A stretch of DNA of 64,000 nt from an uncultured Clostridia bacterium. GTDB taxonomy: Bacteria; Bacillota; Clostridia; Oscillospirales; Ruminococcaceae. Position 1 is the stretch's first letter. Each line of letters begins with the position of its first letter. The notes under the pieces were generated by a model, which worked only from the letters and a program-made list of their open reading frames with translations, was not told where the DNA came from and did not search any database. The DNA is taken from the NCBI GenBank assembly GCA_947624675.1, contig CANQLI010000009.1, forward strand, positions 1-64,000, in the 5' to 3' direction. The position numbers and the translations under genes were made by a program. Shown here piece by piece: positions 24,774 through 33,820 of the stretch.

Positions 24774-25853
24774 TCAGTCAAAATAGCCTTTTGCCGCAAG
24801 TAACTCCGCCATAAGAACTGCTCCTCCGGCAGCGCCTCTTAAGGTATTATGCGAAAGACATACGAACTTGTAATCGTACTGAGAGTCCTCTCTTAATCTG
24901 CCTATTGATACAGCCATTCCACCCTCAAGCTCTCTGTCCAGTCTTGACTGAGGGCGGTCGTCCTCAGTAAAATAATTTAAAAACTGCTTAGGAGCGCTCG
25001 GAAGCTCAAGCTTCTGAGGAACTCCTGAAAATTCCTTCCAGGTCTTAAGTATCTCATCTTTTGTAGGTTTGTTTTCAAATGATACAAATACCGCTGCTGT
25101 GTGACCGTCAGATACCGGAACTCTTAGGCACTGTGTCGTGATAGAAGGGGAGGTGGCGTTCTTTATGACATCTCCCTCTATTTTACCCCATATCTTAAGC
25201 GGCTCCTGCTCGCTTTTTTCTTCCTCTCCGCCAATGTATGGAATGACATTGTCAACGATCTCCGGCCATGTCTTAAAAGTCTTTCCAGCTCCTGATATAG
25301 CCTGGTATGTACAAGCGAGCGCCTTGGTTACGCCGTACTTCATAAGTGGGTGTAGTGCCGGAACATAGCTTTGAAGTGAACAGTTTGATTTTACTGCGAT
25401 AAAGCCTCTCTTTGTGCCTAGACGCTTTCTTTGTGCGTTAATGATCTCAATATGCTCGGGATTTATCTCGGGAACTACCATAGGAACATCCGGAGTAGCT
25501 CTGTGAGCAGAGTTGTTAGATACGATAGGGCATTCTGCCAGAGCGTATTTTTCCTCAAGCGCCTTTATTTCGTCTTTTTTCATATCCACAGCACAGAAAC
25601 AAAAATCCACCTGAGAAGCGATCTCGTTTATGTCAGCGGTTGCGTCGTAGACAATCATATTCTCCATTGATGACGGTATAGGCTTTTTCATAGCCCACCT
25701 TGAGCCGACTGCTTCCTTGTAGGTTTTTCCCTTTGAGCGTGGCGATGCCGCAAGGCAAACTACCTCAAACCAGGGATGCTTATCAAGGAGTGTGGCGAAC
25801 CTCTGTCCGACCATTCCCGTTGCGCCGATGATTCCAACCTTATACTTTTTCAT
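24774..25853 (-). CDS. asd: Aspartate-semialdehyde dehydrogenase, archaeal/fungal-like subtype
   Basis: 359 residues. NADP fold IGATGMVGQRFATLLDKHP and catalytic cysteine in VKSNCSLQSYVPALHP, then RVPVSDGHTAAVFVSFE near the C-terminus. The SNC(S/T) context and length correspond to the archaeal/yeast-like asd subtype rather than the common bacterial one, a type that also occurs in some Clostridia. First gene of the operon; its leader is a lysine riboswitch. Confidence 0.95.
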   Translation of the reverse strand: MKKYKVGIIGATGMVGQRFATLLDKHPWFEVVCLAASPRSKGKTYKEAVGSRWAMKKPIPSSMENMIVYDATADINEIASQVDFCFCAVDMKKDEIKALEEKYALAECPIVSNNSAHRATPDVPMVVPEINPEHIEIINAQRKRLGTKRGFIAVKSNCSLQSYVPALHPLMKYGVTKALACTYQAISGAGKTFKTWPEIVDNVIPYIGGEEEKSEQEPLKIWGKIEGDVIKNATSPSITTQCLRVPVSDGHTAAVFVSFENKPTKDEILKTWKEFSGVPQKLELPSAPKQFLNYFTEDDRPQSRLDRELEGGMAVSIGRLREDSQYDYKFVCLSHNTLRGAAGGAVLMAELLAAKGYFD

Positions 25854-25894
25854 AATTTGATTTCAGTTCCTTTCAAAAATAATGACCAATATTA

Positions 25895-25918
25895 AAAAAA
25901 CTGGTTGAAAACCAGTCC
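25895..25918 (-). terminator. Terminator of the lysine riboswitch expression platform
   Basis: On the minus strand ACTGGTT-TTC-AACCAGT is followed by TTTTTTT, between the aptamer and the asd start. Lysine binding would favour this terminator. Confidence 0.85.
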
Positions 25919-25963
25919 ATCTTGCGATATAATAGAAAATGTCATAAATTAACACAATAATTT

Positions 25964-26140
25964 ATGATAGCTCCCCATCACATCGTATGATGACAATCAT
26001 AAGCCTGTTGAGCTTATGCTCAGAAATAAGCTTCCCACACTTAAATCTTCGGCAGCCTCGCATTTCACATCTCCGCATCGGGAGCGGACACAAAAGTGTC
26101 AAAAGAGAGCTACTGATCTTAGCTGCGCCTCTATCTGTTT
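25964..26140 (-). ncRNA. Lysine riboswitch (L box)
   Basis: The minus strand shows the L-box landmarks in order: GATAGAGGCGCAGC at the 5' end, AAGATCAGTAG, GCTGCCGAAG and a 3' CTATC that pairs with GATAG to close P1. It lies directly upstream of asd-dapA-dapB and is followed by a terminator hairpin, consistent with lysine-dependent transcription termination. Confidence 0.93.
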
Positions 26141-26150
26141 TCACTTTTTA

Positions 26151-26179
26151 ACTATACCAAATTATAAGGCGGCTGTCAA
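26151..26179 (-). promoter_or_regulatory. Promoter of the asd-dapA-dapB operon
   Basis: Minus strand TTGACA (26174-26179), 17-bp spacer, TATAGT (26151-26156), just upstream of the riboswitch. Confidence 0.85.
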
Positions 26180-26262
26180 CAGTAATTTGTAAAATAGAGA
26201 AAATCTGACGACGAGAATATGAATAAATTATGAATACTATGAATTTTTTGTAAATAAACTGT

Positions 26263-26323
26263 ATTTATTTTATGAAGAATGTACGTTTGCGTACATTTTT
26301 TCCTGATTTTGCGCTGTTAGTAG
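26263..26323 (+). repeat. Dispersed intergenic repeat, copy 2
   Basis: 59 of 61 positions identical to 14790-14850, with the same internal GTACG/CGTAC hairpin. Sits 57 bp before queA, between divergent operons. Confidence 0.8.
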
Positions 26324-26379
26324 AGGACAGTCAAAAAAACAAAAAACTAACGTTATAAAAAAACACAACGGAGAAAAAT

Positions 26380-27429
26380 ATGCTTGACTTAAATAATATG
26401 AAAAAATCTGATTTTTACTATGAGCTTGACGAAAGCTTGATAGCACAGACGCCGGTAGAGCCCAGAAATGCGTCCAGACTTATGAAGATAGACAGACAAA
26501 CGGGAGAAATCACCCACAGCCATTTTTATAATCTATGCGATTTTTTAAAAAAAGGTGATCTGCTGGTGCTTAATGACTCAAGAGTCCTGCCTGCGAGAAT
26601 ATACGGCGAAAAATCGGACAACGGCACATTTATAGAGTTTTTGCTTTTAAGACAGAGAAAGAATCTTGAGTGGGAGATTTTGTGTCGACCGGGAAAGAAG
26701 GCAAAAAAAGGTACAAGGTTTACCTTTGGAAAGATACTTGAAGCCGAAATAACGGATGTCTTGGAGGATGGAAACAGGATAGCTCGGTTTTATACGAAAG
26801 AGGGCTACAATATCTACACAGCGCTTGACGAAATTGGTCAGATGCCGCTTCCGCCGTACATCACAAAAAAGCTTGAGGATAAAGAGCGCTATCAGACTGT
26901 CTACTCAAATGAGGTCGGCTCGTCGGCGGCTCCCACAGCGGGACTTCACTTTACAAAGGAACAGCTTAAAGAGTTAGAGAATAATGGGATAAATCTTGCA
27001 TATGTAACGCTTCATGTGGGGCTGGGAACTTTCCGACCGGTCAAGGAGGAAAAGGTGCTTGACCATAAGATGCACTCAGAACACTATGAGCTAAGCAGCG
27101 ATACGGCGGACCTTATAAACAGAACAAAAGCTCAGGGAGGTAGGGTAATAGCCGTCGGTACGACCTCATGCAGAACGCTTGAAAGTGTTGCCTTAAAAAA
27201 CGGCGGAGAAATTGTCCCGAGCGATGGAGAAACTGATATTTTTATCTATCCCGGATTTGAGTTCAAGGCGATAGACGGGCTTATAACTAACTTTCATCTT
27301 CCGGAAAGTACGCTTATTATGCTTGTATCCGCTTTTTTGGGATATGACAAGACGATGAACGCATATAAGACAGCTGTTAAAGAAAGATACAGGTTTTTCT
27401 CGTTCGGAGACAGTATGGCGATATTGTAA
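26380..27429 (+). CDS. queA: tRNA preQ1 34 S-adenosylmethionine ribosyltransferase-isomerase
   Basis: 349 residues. Transfers the ribosyl group of SAM onto preQ1 in tRNA to give epoxyqueuosine. Recognisable blocks: FYYELDESLIAQTP, NDSRVLPARI, EVGSSAAPTAGLHFT, HVGLGTFRPV and GLITNFHLPESTLIMLVSAF. ATG 26380 follows CGGAGAAAA. Heads a run queA-PAS-tgt-mntP. Confidence 0.97.
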   Translation: MLDLNNMKKSDFYYELDESLIAQTPVEPRNASRLMKIDRQTGEITHSHFYNLCDFLKKGDLLVLNDSRVLPARIYGEKSDNGTFIEFLLLRQRKNLEWEILCRPGKKAKKGTRFTFGKILEAEITDVLEDGNRIARFYTKEGYNIYTALDEIGQMPLPPYITKKLEDKERYQTVYSNEVGSSAAPTAGLHFTKEQLKELENNGINLAYVTLHVGLGTFRPVKEEKVLDHKMHSEHYELSSDTADLINRTKAQGGRVIAVGTTSCRTLESVALKNGGEIVPSDGETDIFIYPGFEFKAIDGLITNFHLPESTLIMLVSAFLGYDKTMNAYKTAVKERYRFFSFGDSMAIL

Positions 27430-27440
27430 AGGAGAATAAT

Positions 27441-27803
27441 ATGAACTTAGATCAATATTTCAAAGGAATAATCGACAGTGATGAAAAAGCTATAGTGATA
27501 TGCGACTTAAACCACATTATAGTTTATATGAACCCTGCCGCAGTCAAGAATTATGAAAAGCGCGGAGGAGCGGATTTAGTAGGAAAATCAGTCCTTGACT
27601 GTCATAACAGCCGCTCTCAGGATATTATAAAAAACAATGTAAGTAAAATGCGCGAGGATAAGTCGGTAAACAAAATTTTTGAGTTTCACAAAACAAGAAA
27701 CGGCGCAAACGAAGATGTTTACTGCGTTGCGATAAGAGATGAGAAAGGCGAGCTTATCGGATATTACGAAAAGTTTGAGGATAAGAATTTATACAATGCT
27801 TAA
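27441..27803 (+). CDS. Single PAS-domain protein
   Basis: 120 residues, all one PAS-fold domain (VICDLNHIIVYMNPAAVKNYEKRGGADLVGKSVLDCHN), with no output domain. AAGGAGAAT precedes ATG 27441, 11 bp after queA. It sits between queA and tgt, two queuosine genes; whether it senses something for this pathway is unknown. Similar stand-alone PAS proteins near tgt occur in Clostridia as far as I recall. Confidence 0.8.
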   Translation: MNLDQYFKGIIDSDEKAIVICDLNHIIVYMNPAAVKNYEKRGGADLVGKSVLDCHNSRSQDIIKNNVSKMREDKSVNKIFEFHKTRNGANEDVYCVAIRDEKGELIGYYEKFEDKNLYNA

Positions 27804-28979
<1,176 letters not shown>

Positions 28980-28996
28980 TTTTTTAGGAGATACAG

Positions 28997-29566
28997 ATGA
29001 GCTATATTGAGGTTTTTTTGATAGGTATAGGGCTTTCGATGGATGCCTTTGCGGTATGTGCAACAAATGCGGTCGTGTATAAAAATACCGACAAAAAGCG
29101 CGGACTTATAATGGCTGTTTGCTTTGGTGTGTTTCAGGCGGTTATGCCGACTATCGGATATTTTCTCGGAAGTGCATTTTCAGACTATATAAAGGCTCTC
29201 GATCATATAATCGCTTTGATACTGCTTGCGTTTATAGGTGTAAAAATGATAATCGACGCGTTTAAAGGCGAAAGCGAAAACAGCGTCGGACAAAAAATAA
29301 CCTTTCCTATGATAATCGTGCAGGGAATAGCTACGAGCATTGACGCACTTGCTGTCGGAATATCATTTGCCGCATTACAGAGCATTAGGATATTTCCTGC
29401 CGTAGCACTTATCGGCTTAACTACCTTTGTGCTTTGTGTGATCGCCCTTATAGTAGGAAAACGTTTTGGAAAACTCCTTAACAATAAGGCTCAGCTTGTA
29501 GGAGGACTGATACTTATATCCATCGGTATCAAAATATTTGTTGAACACACCTTTTTCGGTGGGTAA
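28997..29566 (+). CDS. mntP: Manganese efflux pump MntP
   Basis: 189 residues, six TM helices. The paired family motifs are GLSMDAFAVC in TM1 and SIDALAVGIS in TM4, with acidic residues needed for Mn(II) transport. TTAGGAGAT ahead of ATG 28997, 17 bp after tgt. No manganese riboswitch seen. Confidence 0.93.
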   Translation: MSYIEVFLIGIGLSMDAFAVCATNAVVYKNTDKKRGLIMAVCFGVFQAVMPTIGYFLGSAFSDYIKALDHIIALILLAFIGVKMIIDAFKGESENSVGQKITFPMIIVQGIATSIDALAVGISFAALQSIRIFPAVALIGLTTFVLCVIALIVGKRFGKLLNNKAQLVGGLILISIGIKIFVEHTFFGG

Positions 29567-29628
29567 TTTATACAATCGTCTATGTTTGTTCATATTGCGT
29601 TCATAATTTTGTGATATATTTAAAGACT

Positions 29629-30288
29629 ATGATAAGACTTGTAATTTTTGACCTTGACGGCACGTTGGTAAATTCCCTTTGCGACCTTGCGGACAGCGTG
29701 AACTATGCTCTTGAAAAATCAGGGTATCCCACACACAAAACCGACGAGTACCGATATTTTGTCGGAAACGGAACCTACAAGCTTTGTGAAAGGGCTTTAC
29801 CTCAGGATAAGAGAAACGCTGATGAAATAGATCGGCTGCATAAAATATTTGCAGAGAGATATAACGAAAGCTATCTCAACAAAACCGCCCCATACAGCGG
29901 AATAGATGAGCTTTTAACGGCTCTTGAAAAAATCGGAGTGAAATTTGCGGCGGCGTCAAATAAAACAGATGTATTTACTCAAAGGATAATAGACAAGCTT
30001 TTTGGATCAAAGCGGTTTTGTGCTGTTTTCGGAAAAAGCGATGACCGTCCGGCAAAGCCCGATCCTCGGATAGTGGATGAAATTTTAAAAGGATCAGGAG
30101 CTTTAAAAAGCGAAGCGCTTATGGCCGGTGATTCAGATGTTGATGTTCTGACCGCTAAAAACTCCGGTATAATCAGCGTCGGGTGCTTATGGGGCTTCAG
30201 GACATACGATGAGCTTGTAAATGCCGGAGCCGATTATGTTATAAATAAGCCGTGTGAGCTTTTAAAATTGATACAGGAGGGATTGTAG
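29629..30288 (+). CDS. gph: HAD-family hydrolase, phosphoglycolate phosphatase-like
   Basis: About 219 residues from ATG 29629-29631 (MIRLVIFDLDGTLVNS); a longer start at 29611 lacks support. HAD motif I DLDGTLV, motif II SNK, motif III region KPDP, and AGDSDVDVLTAKNSG. Substrate most likely a small phosphate ester such as phosphoglycolate, but HAD specificity cannot be read from sequence. Its stop overlaps the spacing to the next gene start at 30289. Confidence 0.88.
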   Translation: MIRLVIFDLDGTLVNSLCDLADSVNYALEKSGYPTHKTDEYRYFVGNGTYKLCERALPQDKRNADEIDRLHKIFAERYNESYLNKTAPYSGIDELLTALEKIGVKFAAASNKTDVFTQRIIDKLFGSKRFCAVFGKSDDRPAKPDPRIVDEILKGSGALKSEALMAGDSDVDVLTAKNSGIISVGCLWGFRTYDELVNAGADYVINKPCELLKLIQEGL

Positions 30289-30855
30289 ATGAAATACAAC
30301 ATTAAGGATGTCGCAAAAAGACTTAAGGGATTGAGGCTTAGCTGTGATCTTTCTGTCGAAGAGTTTTGCGAAAAGACCGGAATAACTCAGGACGAGTATG
30401 AGAAAATCGAAAACGGAGAAAAGGATTTTTCTGTAACTTTTCTTTACAAGTGTTCTGAGATCTTTGATGTGGATCTTATTGAGATACTTACCGGTGCTCC
30501 TCCGAGGCTTTCTACCTACTCGATAATCAGAAAGGGACAGGGACTTCCTATTGAGAGAAGAGAGAGATTTGCTTATCAGCACCTTGCTTATCTGTTCAAG
30601 AACAAAGATATTGAGCCGCTTTTGGTAACGGCGCCTTATGAGGAGGAAGCTCAGGACAAGCCGATAAAGCTTTCTGTTCACGAGGGACAGGAATGGGATT
30701 ACATTCTAAAAGGTAAGCTTAAGTTTATAATAGGTGAGCACACCGAAGTAGTTGAAGCAGGAGATTCGCTTTACTATAATTCAAAGCAGCCGCACGGAAT
30801 GATTGCGGTCGGCGGAGAGGATTGTGAATTTCTGGCAATACTTATCAAAAAATAA
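30289..30855 (+). CDS. XRE-type HTH plus cupin transcriptional regulator
   Basis: 188 residues: HTH at about 8-65 (LKGLRLSCDLSVEEFCEKTGI...ENGEKDFSVTFLYKCSEIF) and a C-terminal cupin (VHEGQEWDYILKGKLKFIIGEHTEVVEAGDSLYYNSKQPHGM). AGGAGG precedes ATG 30289, which abuts the gph stop. It is followed 31 bp on by an acyl-CoA synthetase, a pairing I recall in Clostridia, and probably regulates it. Confidence 0.9.
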   Translation: MKYNIKDVAKRLKGLRLSCDLSVEEFCEKTGITQDEYEKIENGEKDFSVTFLYKCSEIFDVDLIEILTGAPPRLSTYSIIRKGQGLPIERRERFAYQHLAYLFKNKDIEPLLVTAPYEEEAQDKPIKLSVHEGQEWDYILKGKLKFIIGEHTEVVEAGDSLYYNSKQPHGMIAVGGEDCEFLAILIKK

Positions 30856-30886
30856 AATGACATAGGTTGGGAAGAGGAAAACATTT

Positions 30887-32536
30887 ATGAAGGACTTTTA
30901 TAAGAGATTTGTAACAGAAGAATTTGACGAAAACGGAATACTGTGTAAATTTGAACCGACTCCGGCGGAAAACTATAATTTTGCTTACGATGTAATAGAT
31001 GAGCTTGCAAGGCTCGAGCCTGAAAAGGTTTGTCTTTACTGGATAAACGAAGAGGGCGAGGAGCATAAGTTTACCTTTAAAGATGTAAGCGAGATGTCAA
31101 ACCGATTTGCAAATATGTTTCTTGCACACGGAGTAAAAAAAGGCGATATGGTTATGCTTGTGCTTAAGCGTCACTATGAGTTCTGGTTCGCTATATACGG
31201 ACTTATGAAGATAGGAGCGGTTTCAATTCCTGCGACCAATCAGCTTTTACCTAAGGATTATGTATATAGGTTTGATGCTGCGAGTGTAAAATATATTTGT
31301 GCTACTCTTGACGATAATGTTTGCGACCACATAGACGACGCACTTCAAAAGTATGACGGAATGGTTGAAAAGTTCTGTACCCACGGAGTTAAAGAAGGCT
31401 GGACCCCTCTTATGGACGAGGTTATGAAGTTCCCGGCGACTATGGAGAGGATCCAGAATTCAGTCGAGGACAATATGCTTTTGTACTTCAGCTCCGGCAC
31501 TACCGGATACCCTAAAATGGTTTTACACAATCATTATTATACGGTAGGACATATTGCGACCGCTAAGCACTGGCACAATATTCAGGACGATACGCTGCAT
31601 TTGACGGTGTCCGATTCGGGATGGGGCAAGTGTGCCTGGGGAAAGCTTTTCGGTCAGATAACCTGCGGAGCGACAGAGTTTATATATGACTTTGACAGAT
31701 TCCACGCAGACAGGCTCTTAAAGGTTATTCAGGACTACAAGATAACTTCCTTCTGCGCTCCGCCGACTATGTACAGATTTTTTATAAAAGAGGGTATAGA
31801 AAACTACGATCTGTCAAATCTTAAGTATGCGACTATTGCGGGCGAGGCGCTTAACCCCGAGGTTTTCAACAAGTTTTATGAGTACACCGGTCTTAAGCTT
31901 ATGGAGGGCTTCGGTCAGACGGAAACGGTTGTATGCGTTGCAAATATGGTAGGTATGGAGCCAAAGCCCGGTTCTATGGGAAAGCCTGTTCCTATATATC
32001 ATATGGATATTGTTGACGAAAACGGTAATTCCTGTCCTGTCGGAGAGGTCGGAGAGATGGTAGTAAGGACAAACGGCAGAAGTCAGAAGGCTTTGTTTAA
32101 GGAATATTACCGAAATGAGGAGGCTACAAATTCCGCTTGGCACGACAACATCTATCATACGGGCGACACCGCTTGGAAGGATGAGGACGGCTACTACTGG
32201 TATGTAGGAAGGACTGACGACTTAATAAAGGCTTCGGGCTATCGTATAGGTCCTTTTGAAATTGAGTCTGTTTTAATGGAGCATCCGAGCGTTTTAGAGT
32301 GTGCCGTTACCGGAGCAAAGGATCCTATAAGAGGACAGGTCGTAAAGGCGACTATCGTTCTTGCCAGAGGTTATACCGCAAGCGATGAGCTTGCAAAGGA
32401 GCTTCAGAATTATGTTAAGAACGCAACAGCTCCTTATAAATATCCGAGAATTGTTGAGTTTGTTGATGAACTCCCGAAAACGATAAGCGGAAAGATAAGG
32501 CGTGTTCAGATACGAGAAGAGGATAACAATAAATAA
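30887..32536 (+). CDS. AMP-forming acyl-CoA synthetase
   Basis: 549 residues. ANL superfamily: LYFSSGTTGYPKMVLHNH (P-loop), YATIAGEALNPEV, EGFGQTETVVC, WYVGRTDDLIKASGYRIGPFEIESVL and catalytic lysine region PKTISGKIRRVQIRE. Activates a carboxylate (medium- or short-chain or aromatic) to its CoA ester; substrate not determined. GGGAAGAGG ahead of ATG 30887, cotranscribed with the cupin regulator. Confidence 0.93.
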   Translation: MKDFYKRFVTEEFDENGILCKFEPTPAENYNFAYDVIDELARLEPEKVCLYWINEEGEEHKFTFKDVSEMSNRFANMFLAHGVKKGDMVMLVLKRHYEFWFAIYGLMKIGAVSIPATNQLLPKDYVYRFDAASVKYICATLDDNVCDHIDDALQKYDGMVEKFCTHGVKEGWTPLMDEVMKFPATMERIQNSVEDNMLLYFSSGTTGYPKMVLHNHYYTVGHIATAKHWHNIQDDTLHLTVSDSGWGKCAWGKLFGQITCGATEFIYDFDRFHADRLLKVIQDYKITSFCAPPTMYRFFIKEGIENYDLSNLKYATIAGEALNPEVFNKFYEYTGLKLMEGFGQTETVVCVANMVGMEPKPGSMGKPVPIYHMDIVDENGNSCPVGEVGEMVVRTNGRSQKALFKEYYRNEEATNSAWHDNIYHTGDTAWKDEDGYYWYVGRTDDLIKASGYRIGPFEIESVLMEHPSVLECAVTGAKDPIRGQVVKATIVLARGYTASDELAKELQNYVKNATAPYKYPRIVEFVDELPKTISGKIRRVQIREEDNNK

Positions 32537-32608
32537 CTAAAGAAAAGGGGACAGAGGTTTTAAAATAGCTTTTGTCCTCTTAATTTAACTTTAAAGGGGA
32601 TAATTTTT

Positions 32609-33175
32609 ATGGAGCTTTTATATGAGTATCCTGACAAAAACATCTCAAGACAGGAAAAAATAAAACTTGCCGGTGAGAAGATAGCTGAACGCAAAAGAAT
32701 AAACAAGATGATAATAAAGGGTGCGGTTTTAATGCTGGTGCTTATGCTTGTAGCTATTCTTGTTAAGTTTGTTTGGCTTAAAATAGTTCTGGCAATTTTA
32801 GCGCTTTTTCTTTTCTTCACCTCGTTTATTGTGGCTATGTCTATGAAAATGGCTCTTGATGAGGACATATATGTTAAAATTTTCGACGACCGTATCGAGT
32901 CTTACCAGCCTCCGGCGTTTGGCGTGAAAAAGCGACTGGTCACAATAAATTATGACGATATTGAAAAGAGCAGTCAGACAACGATGGGCAGTATATCGTT
33001 TCAACTAAAAGACAACAAGACCGAGAGCATATATTTTGTTGACACGAATACAAAGCTGTTTTTGATAAACAATCTTTATGACAAAATACACTATACGAAA
33101 AAGAACTATGTTGAAATACCGGAGATCGATGAGGATGATCCCGATTACAAATGGAAAAGCTGGAAGAGCTTTTAA
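32609..33175 (+). CDS. Two-TM membrane protein with PH-like domain
   Basis: 188 residues. Cytoplasmic N-terminus with a coiled charged segment, TM hairpin (about 37-76: GAVLMLVLMLVAILVKFVWL, IVLAILALFLFFTSFIVAMSM) and a beta-rich C-terminal domain (YVKIFDDRIESYQPPAFGVKKRLVTINYDDIEK) like bacterial PH domains of the YcxB type. Function unknown. AAAGGGGAT ahead of ATG 32609. Confidence 0.75.
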   Translation: MELLYEYPDKNISRQEKIKLAGEKIAERKRINKMIIKGAVLMLVLMLVAILVKFVWLKIVLAILALFLFFTSFIVAMSMKMALDEDIYVKIFDDRIESYQPPAFGVKKRLVTINYDDIEKSSQTTMGSISFQLKDNKTESIYFVDTNTKLFLINNLYDKIHYTKKNYVEIPEIDEDDPDYKWKSWKSF

Positions 33176-33178
33176 ACA

Positions 33179-33210
33179 AAAGCAGAGCAAGTTTTTATTG
33201 CTCCGCTTTA
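33179..33210 (+). terminator. Hairpin terminator after 32609 gene
   Basis: AAAGCAGAGCAA with the matching arm TTGCTCCGCTTT (one bulge), 3 bp after the stop codon, then a T/A-rich stretch. Confidence 0.7.
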
Positions 33211-33222
33211 ATTTTATATAAA

Positions 33223-33247
33223 CGGCATTTATAAGATGCCGCTTTTT
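33223..33247 (+). terminator. Second terminator hairpin
   Basis: CGGCAT ... ATGCCG followed by CTTTTT. Lies between the plus-strand membrane-protein gene and the minus-strand tRNA genes. Confidence 0.65.
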
Positions 33248-33381
33248 CGTAAACTAAAAAAGCGATAAGCCGGAATGACTTACCGCAATAACTGTAAATA
33301 AAAAATGCACCACAACGAGGGATATAAAAAGTTCGCGTTTCACATTTTGTGAAACGCGAACGGGCTTCGGCGGTTCGCCGG

Positions 33382-33467
33382 TGGTGGGAGCGGATGGATT
33401 CGAACCATCGTAGCTGAAAAGCAACAGATTTACAGTCTGCCCCCTTTGGCCGCTCGGGAACACTCCC
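33382..33467 (-). tRNA. tRNA-Tyr (GTA)
   Basis: 86 nt including an encoded CCA. Acceptor GGGAGTG/CGCTCCC, anticodon stem around ACTGTAAAT (GTA), a long variable arm typical of tRNA-Tyr, and GGTTCGAATCC T-arm. Confidence 0.96.
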
Positions 33468-33522
33468 ATAAAATATTACAGATTTATGTACAAAAGCGAA
33501 ATGCTGTTACAATAGTATAATT

Positions 33523-33598
33523 TGGAGCTGGTGGACGGACTCGAACCCCCGACCTGCTGATTACAAATCAGCTGCTCTACCAACTGAGCTACACCAGC
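33523..33598 (-). tRNA. tRNA-Thr (TGT)
   Basis: 76 nt including CCA. Acceptor GCTGGTG/CACCAGC, D-arm TAGCTCAGTTGGTAGAGCA, anticodon loop TTTGTAA (TGT) and T-arm GGGTTCGAGTCC. Confidence 0.96.
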
Positions 33599-33614
33599 TT
33601 GACAAGCAAGAATT

Positions 33615-33643
33615 ATTATACCACGCTTATTTTGACTTGTCAA
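33615..33643 (-). promoter_or_regulatory. Promoter of the tRNA-Thr/tRNA-Tyr operon
   Basis: Minus strand TTGACA (33638-33643), 17-bp spacer, TATAAT (33615-33620): full consensus, as expected for stable RNA. It ends only about 40 bp from the left end of the integrated phage. Confidence 0.9.
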
Positions 33644-33653
33644 GTGTTTTTAT

Positions 33654-33669
33654 GAAAAAAATTAAAAAA
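33654..33669 (+). repeat. 16-bp direct repeat flanking the phage, left copy
   Basis: GAAAAAAATTAAAAAA, identical to 40405-40420. It could be an attachment core, or chance because it is low-complexity A/T. Confidence 0.4.
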
Positions 33670-33682
33670 GGTAAGTTTTATA

Positions 33683-33705
33683 ATTAAATGCGAAAGGAAA
33701 AAGCG
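33683..33705 (+). repeat. Left terminal inverted repeat of the phage
   Basis: Matches the reverse complement of 40370-40392 at 19 of 23 positions, including the outer 13 bp ATTAAATGCGAAA and the inner AGCG. Outer AT may be a target duplication rather than part of the repeat. Confidence 0.75.
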
Positions 33706-33726
33706 TAGCAAAACGCAGCTATGCTT
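33701..33726 (+). repeat. Short hairpin in phage intergenic region
   Basis: AAGCGTAGC and GCTATGCTT (one mismatch) around an 8-nt loop, just inside the left terminal repeat. Confidence 0.45.
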
Positions 33727-33751
33727 AATCGCTTAATTGCCCCTTGCGCAT

Positions 33752-33811
33752 AAAAATACTGATGTCAAGGGCGGCGAAGCCGTATATTTTACCCTTTACA
33801 TCAGTATTTTT
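33752..33811. promoter_or_regulatory. Long nested hairpin: phage packaging signal or bidirectional terminator
   Basis: A 20-bp stem (33752-33771 with 33792-33811, 19 of 20 paired) carries an inner hairpin CGGC-GAA-GCCG at 33772-33782. T-runs occur at the 3' end on both strands, so it can terminate transcription of the minus-strand gene at 33821 and of readthrough from the plus strand. In filamentous phages one large intergenic hairpin serves as the ssDNA packaging signal, and this is the largest hairpin in the element. Confidence 0.6.
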
Positions 33812-33820
33812 TATGTGCTA

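Noticed and set aside
33523-33685. tRNA-Thr as attB with a classic tRNA integrase
   Set aside because: The phage lies upstream of the tRNA promoter, not at the tRNA 3' end, no tRNA fragment occurs at the right end, and there is no tyrosine or serine recombinase.
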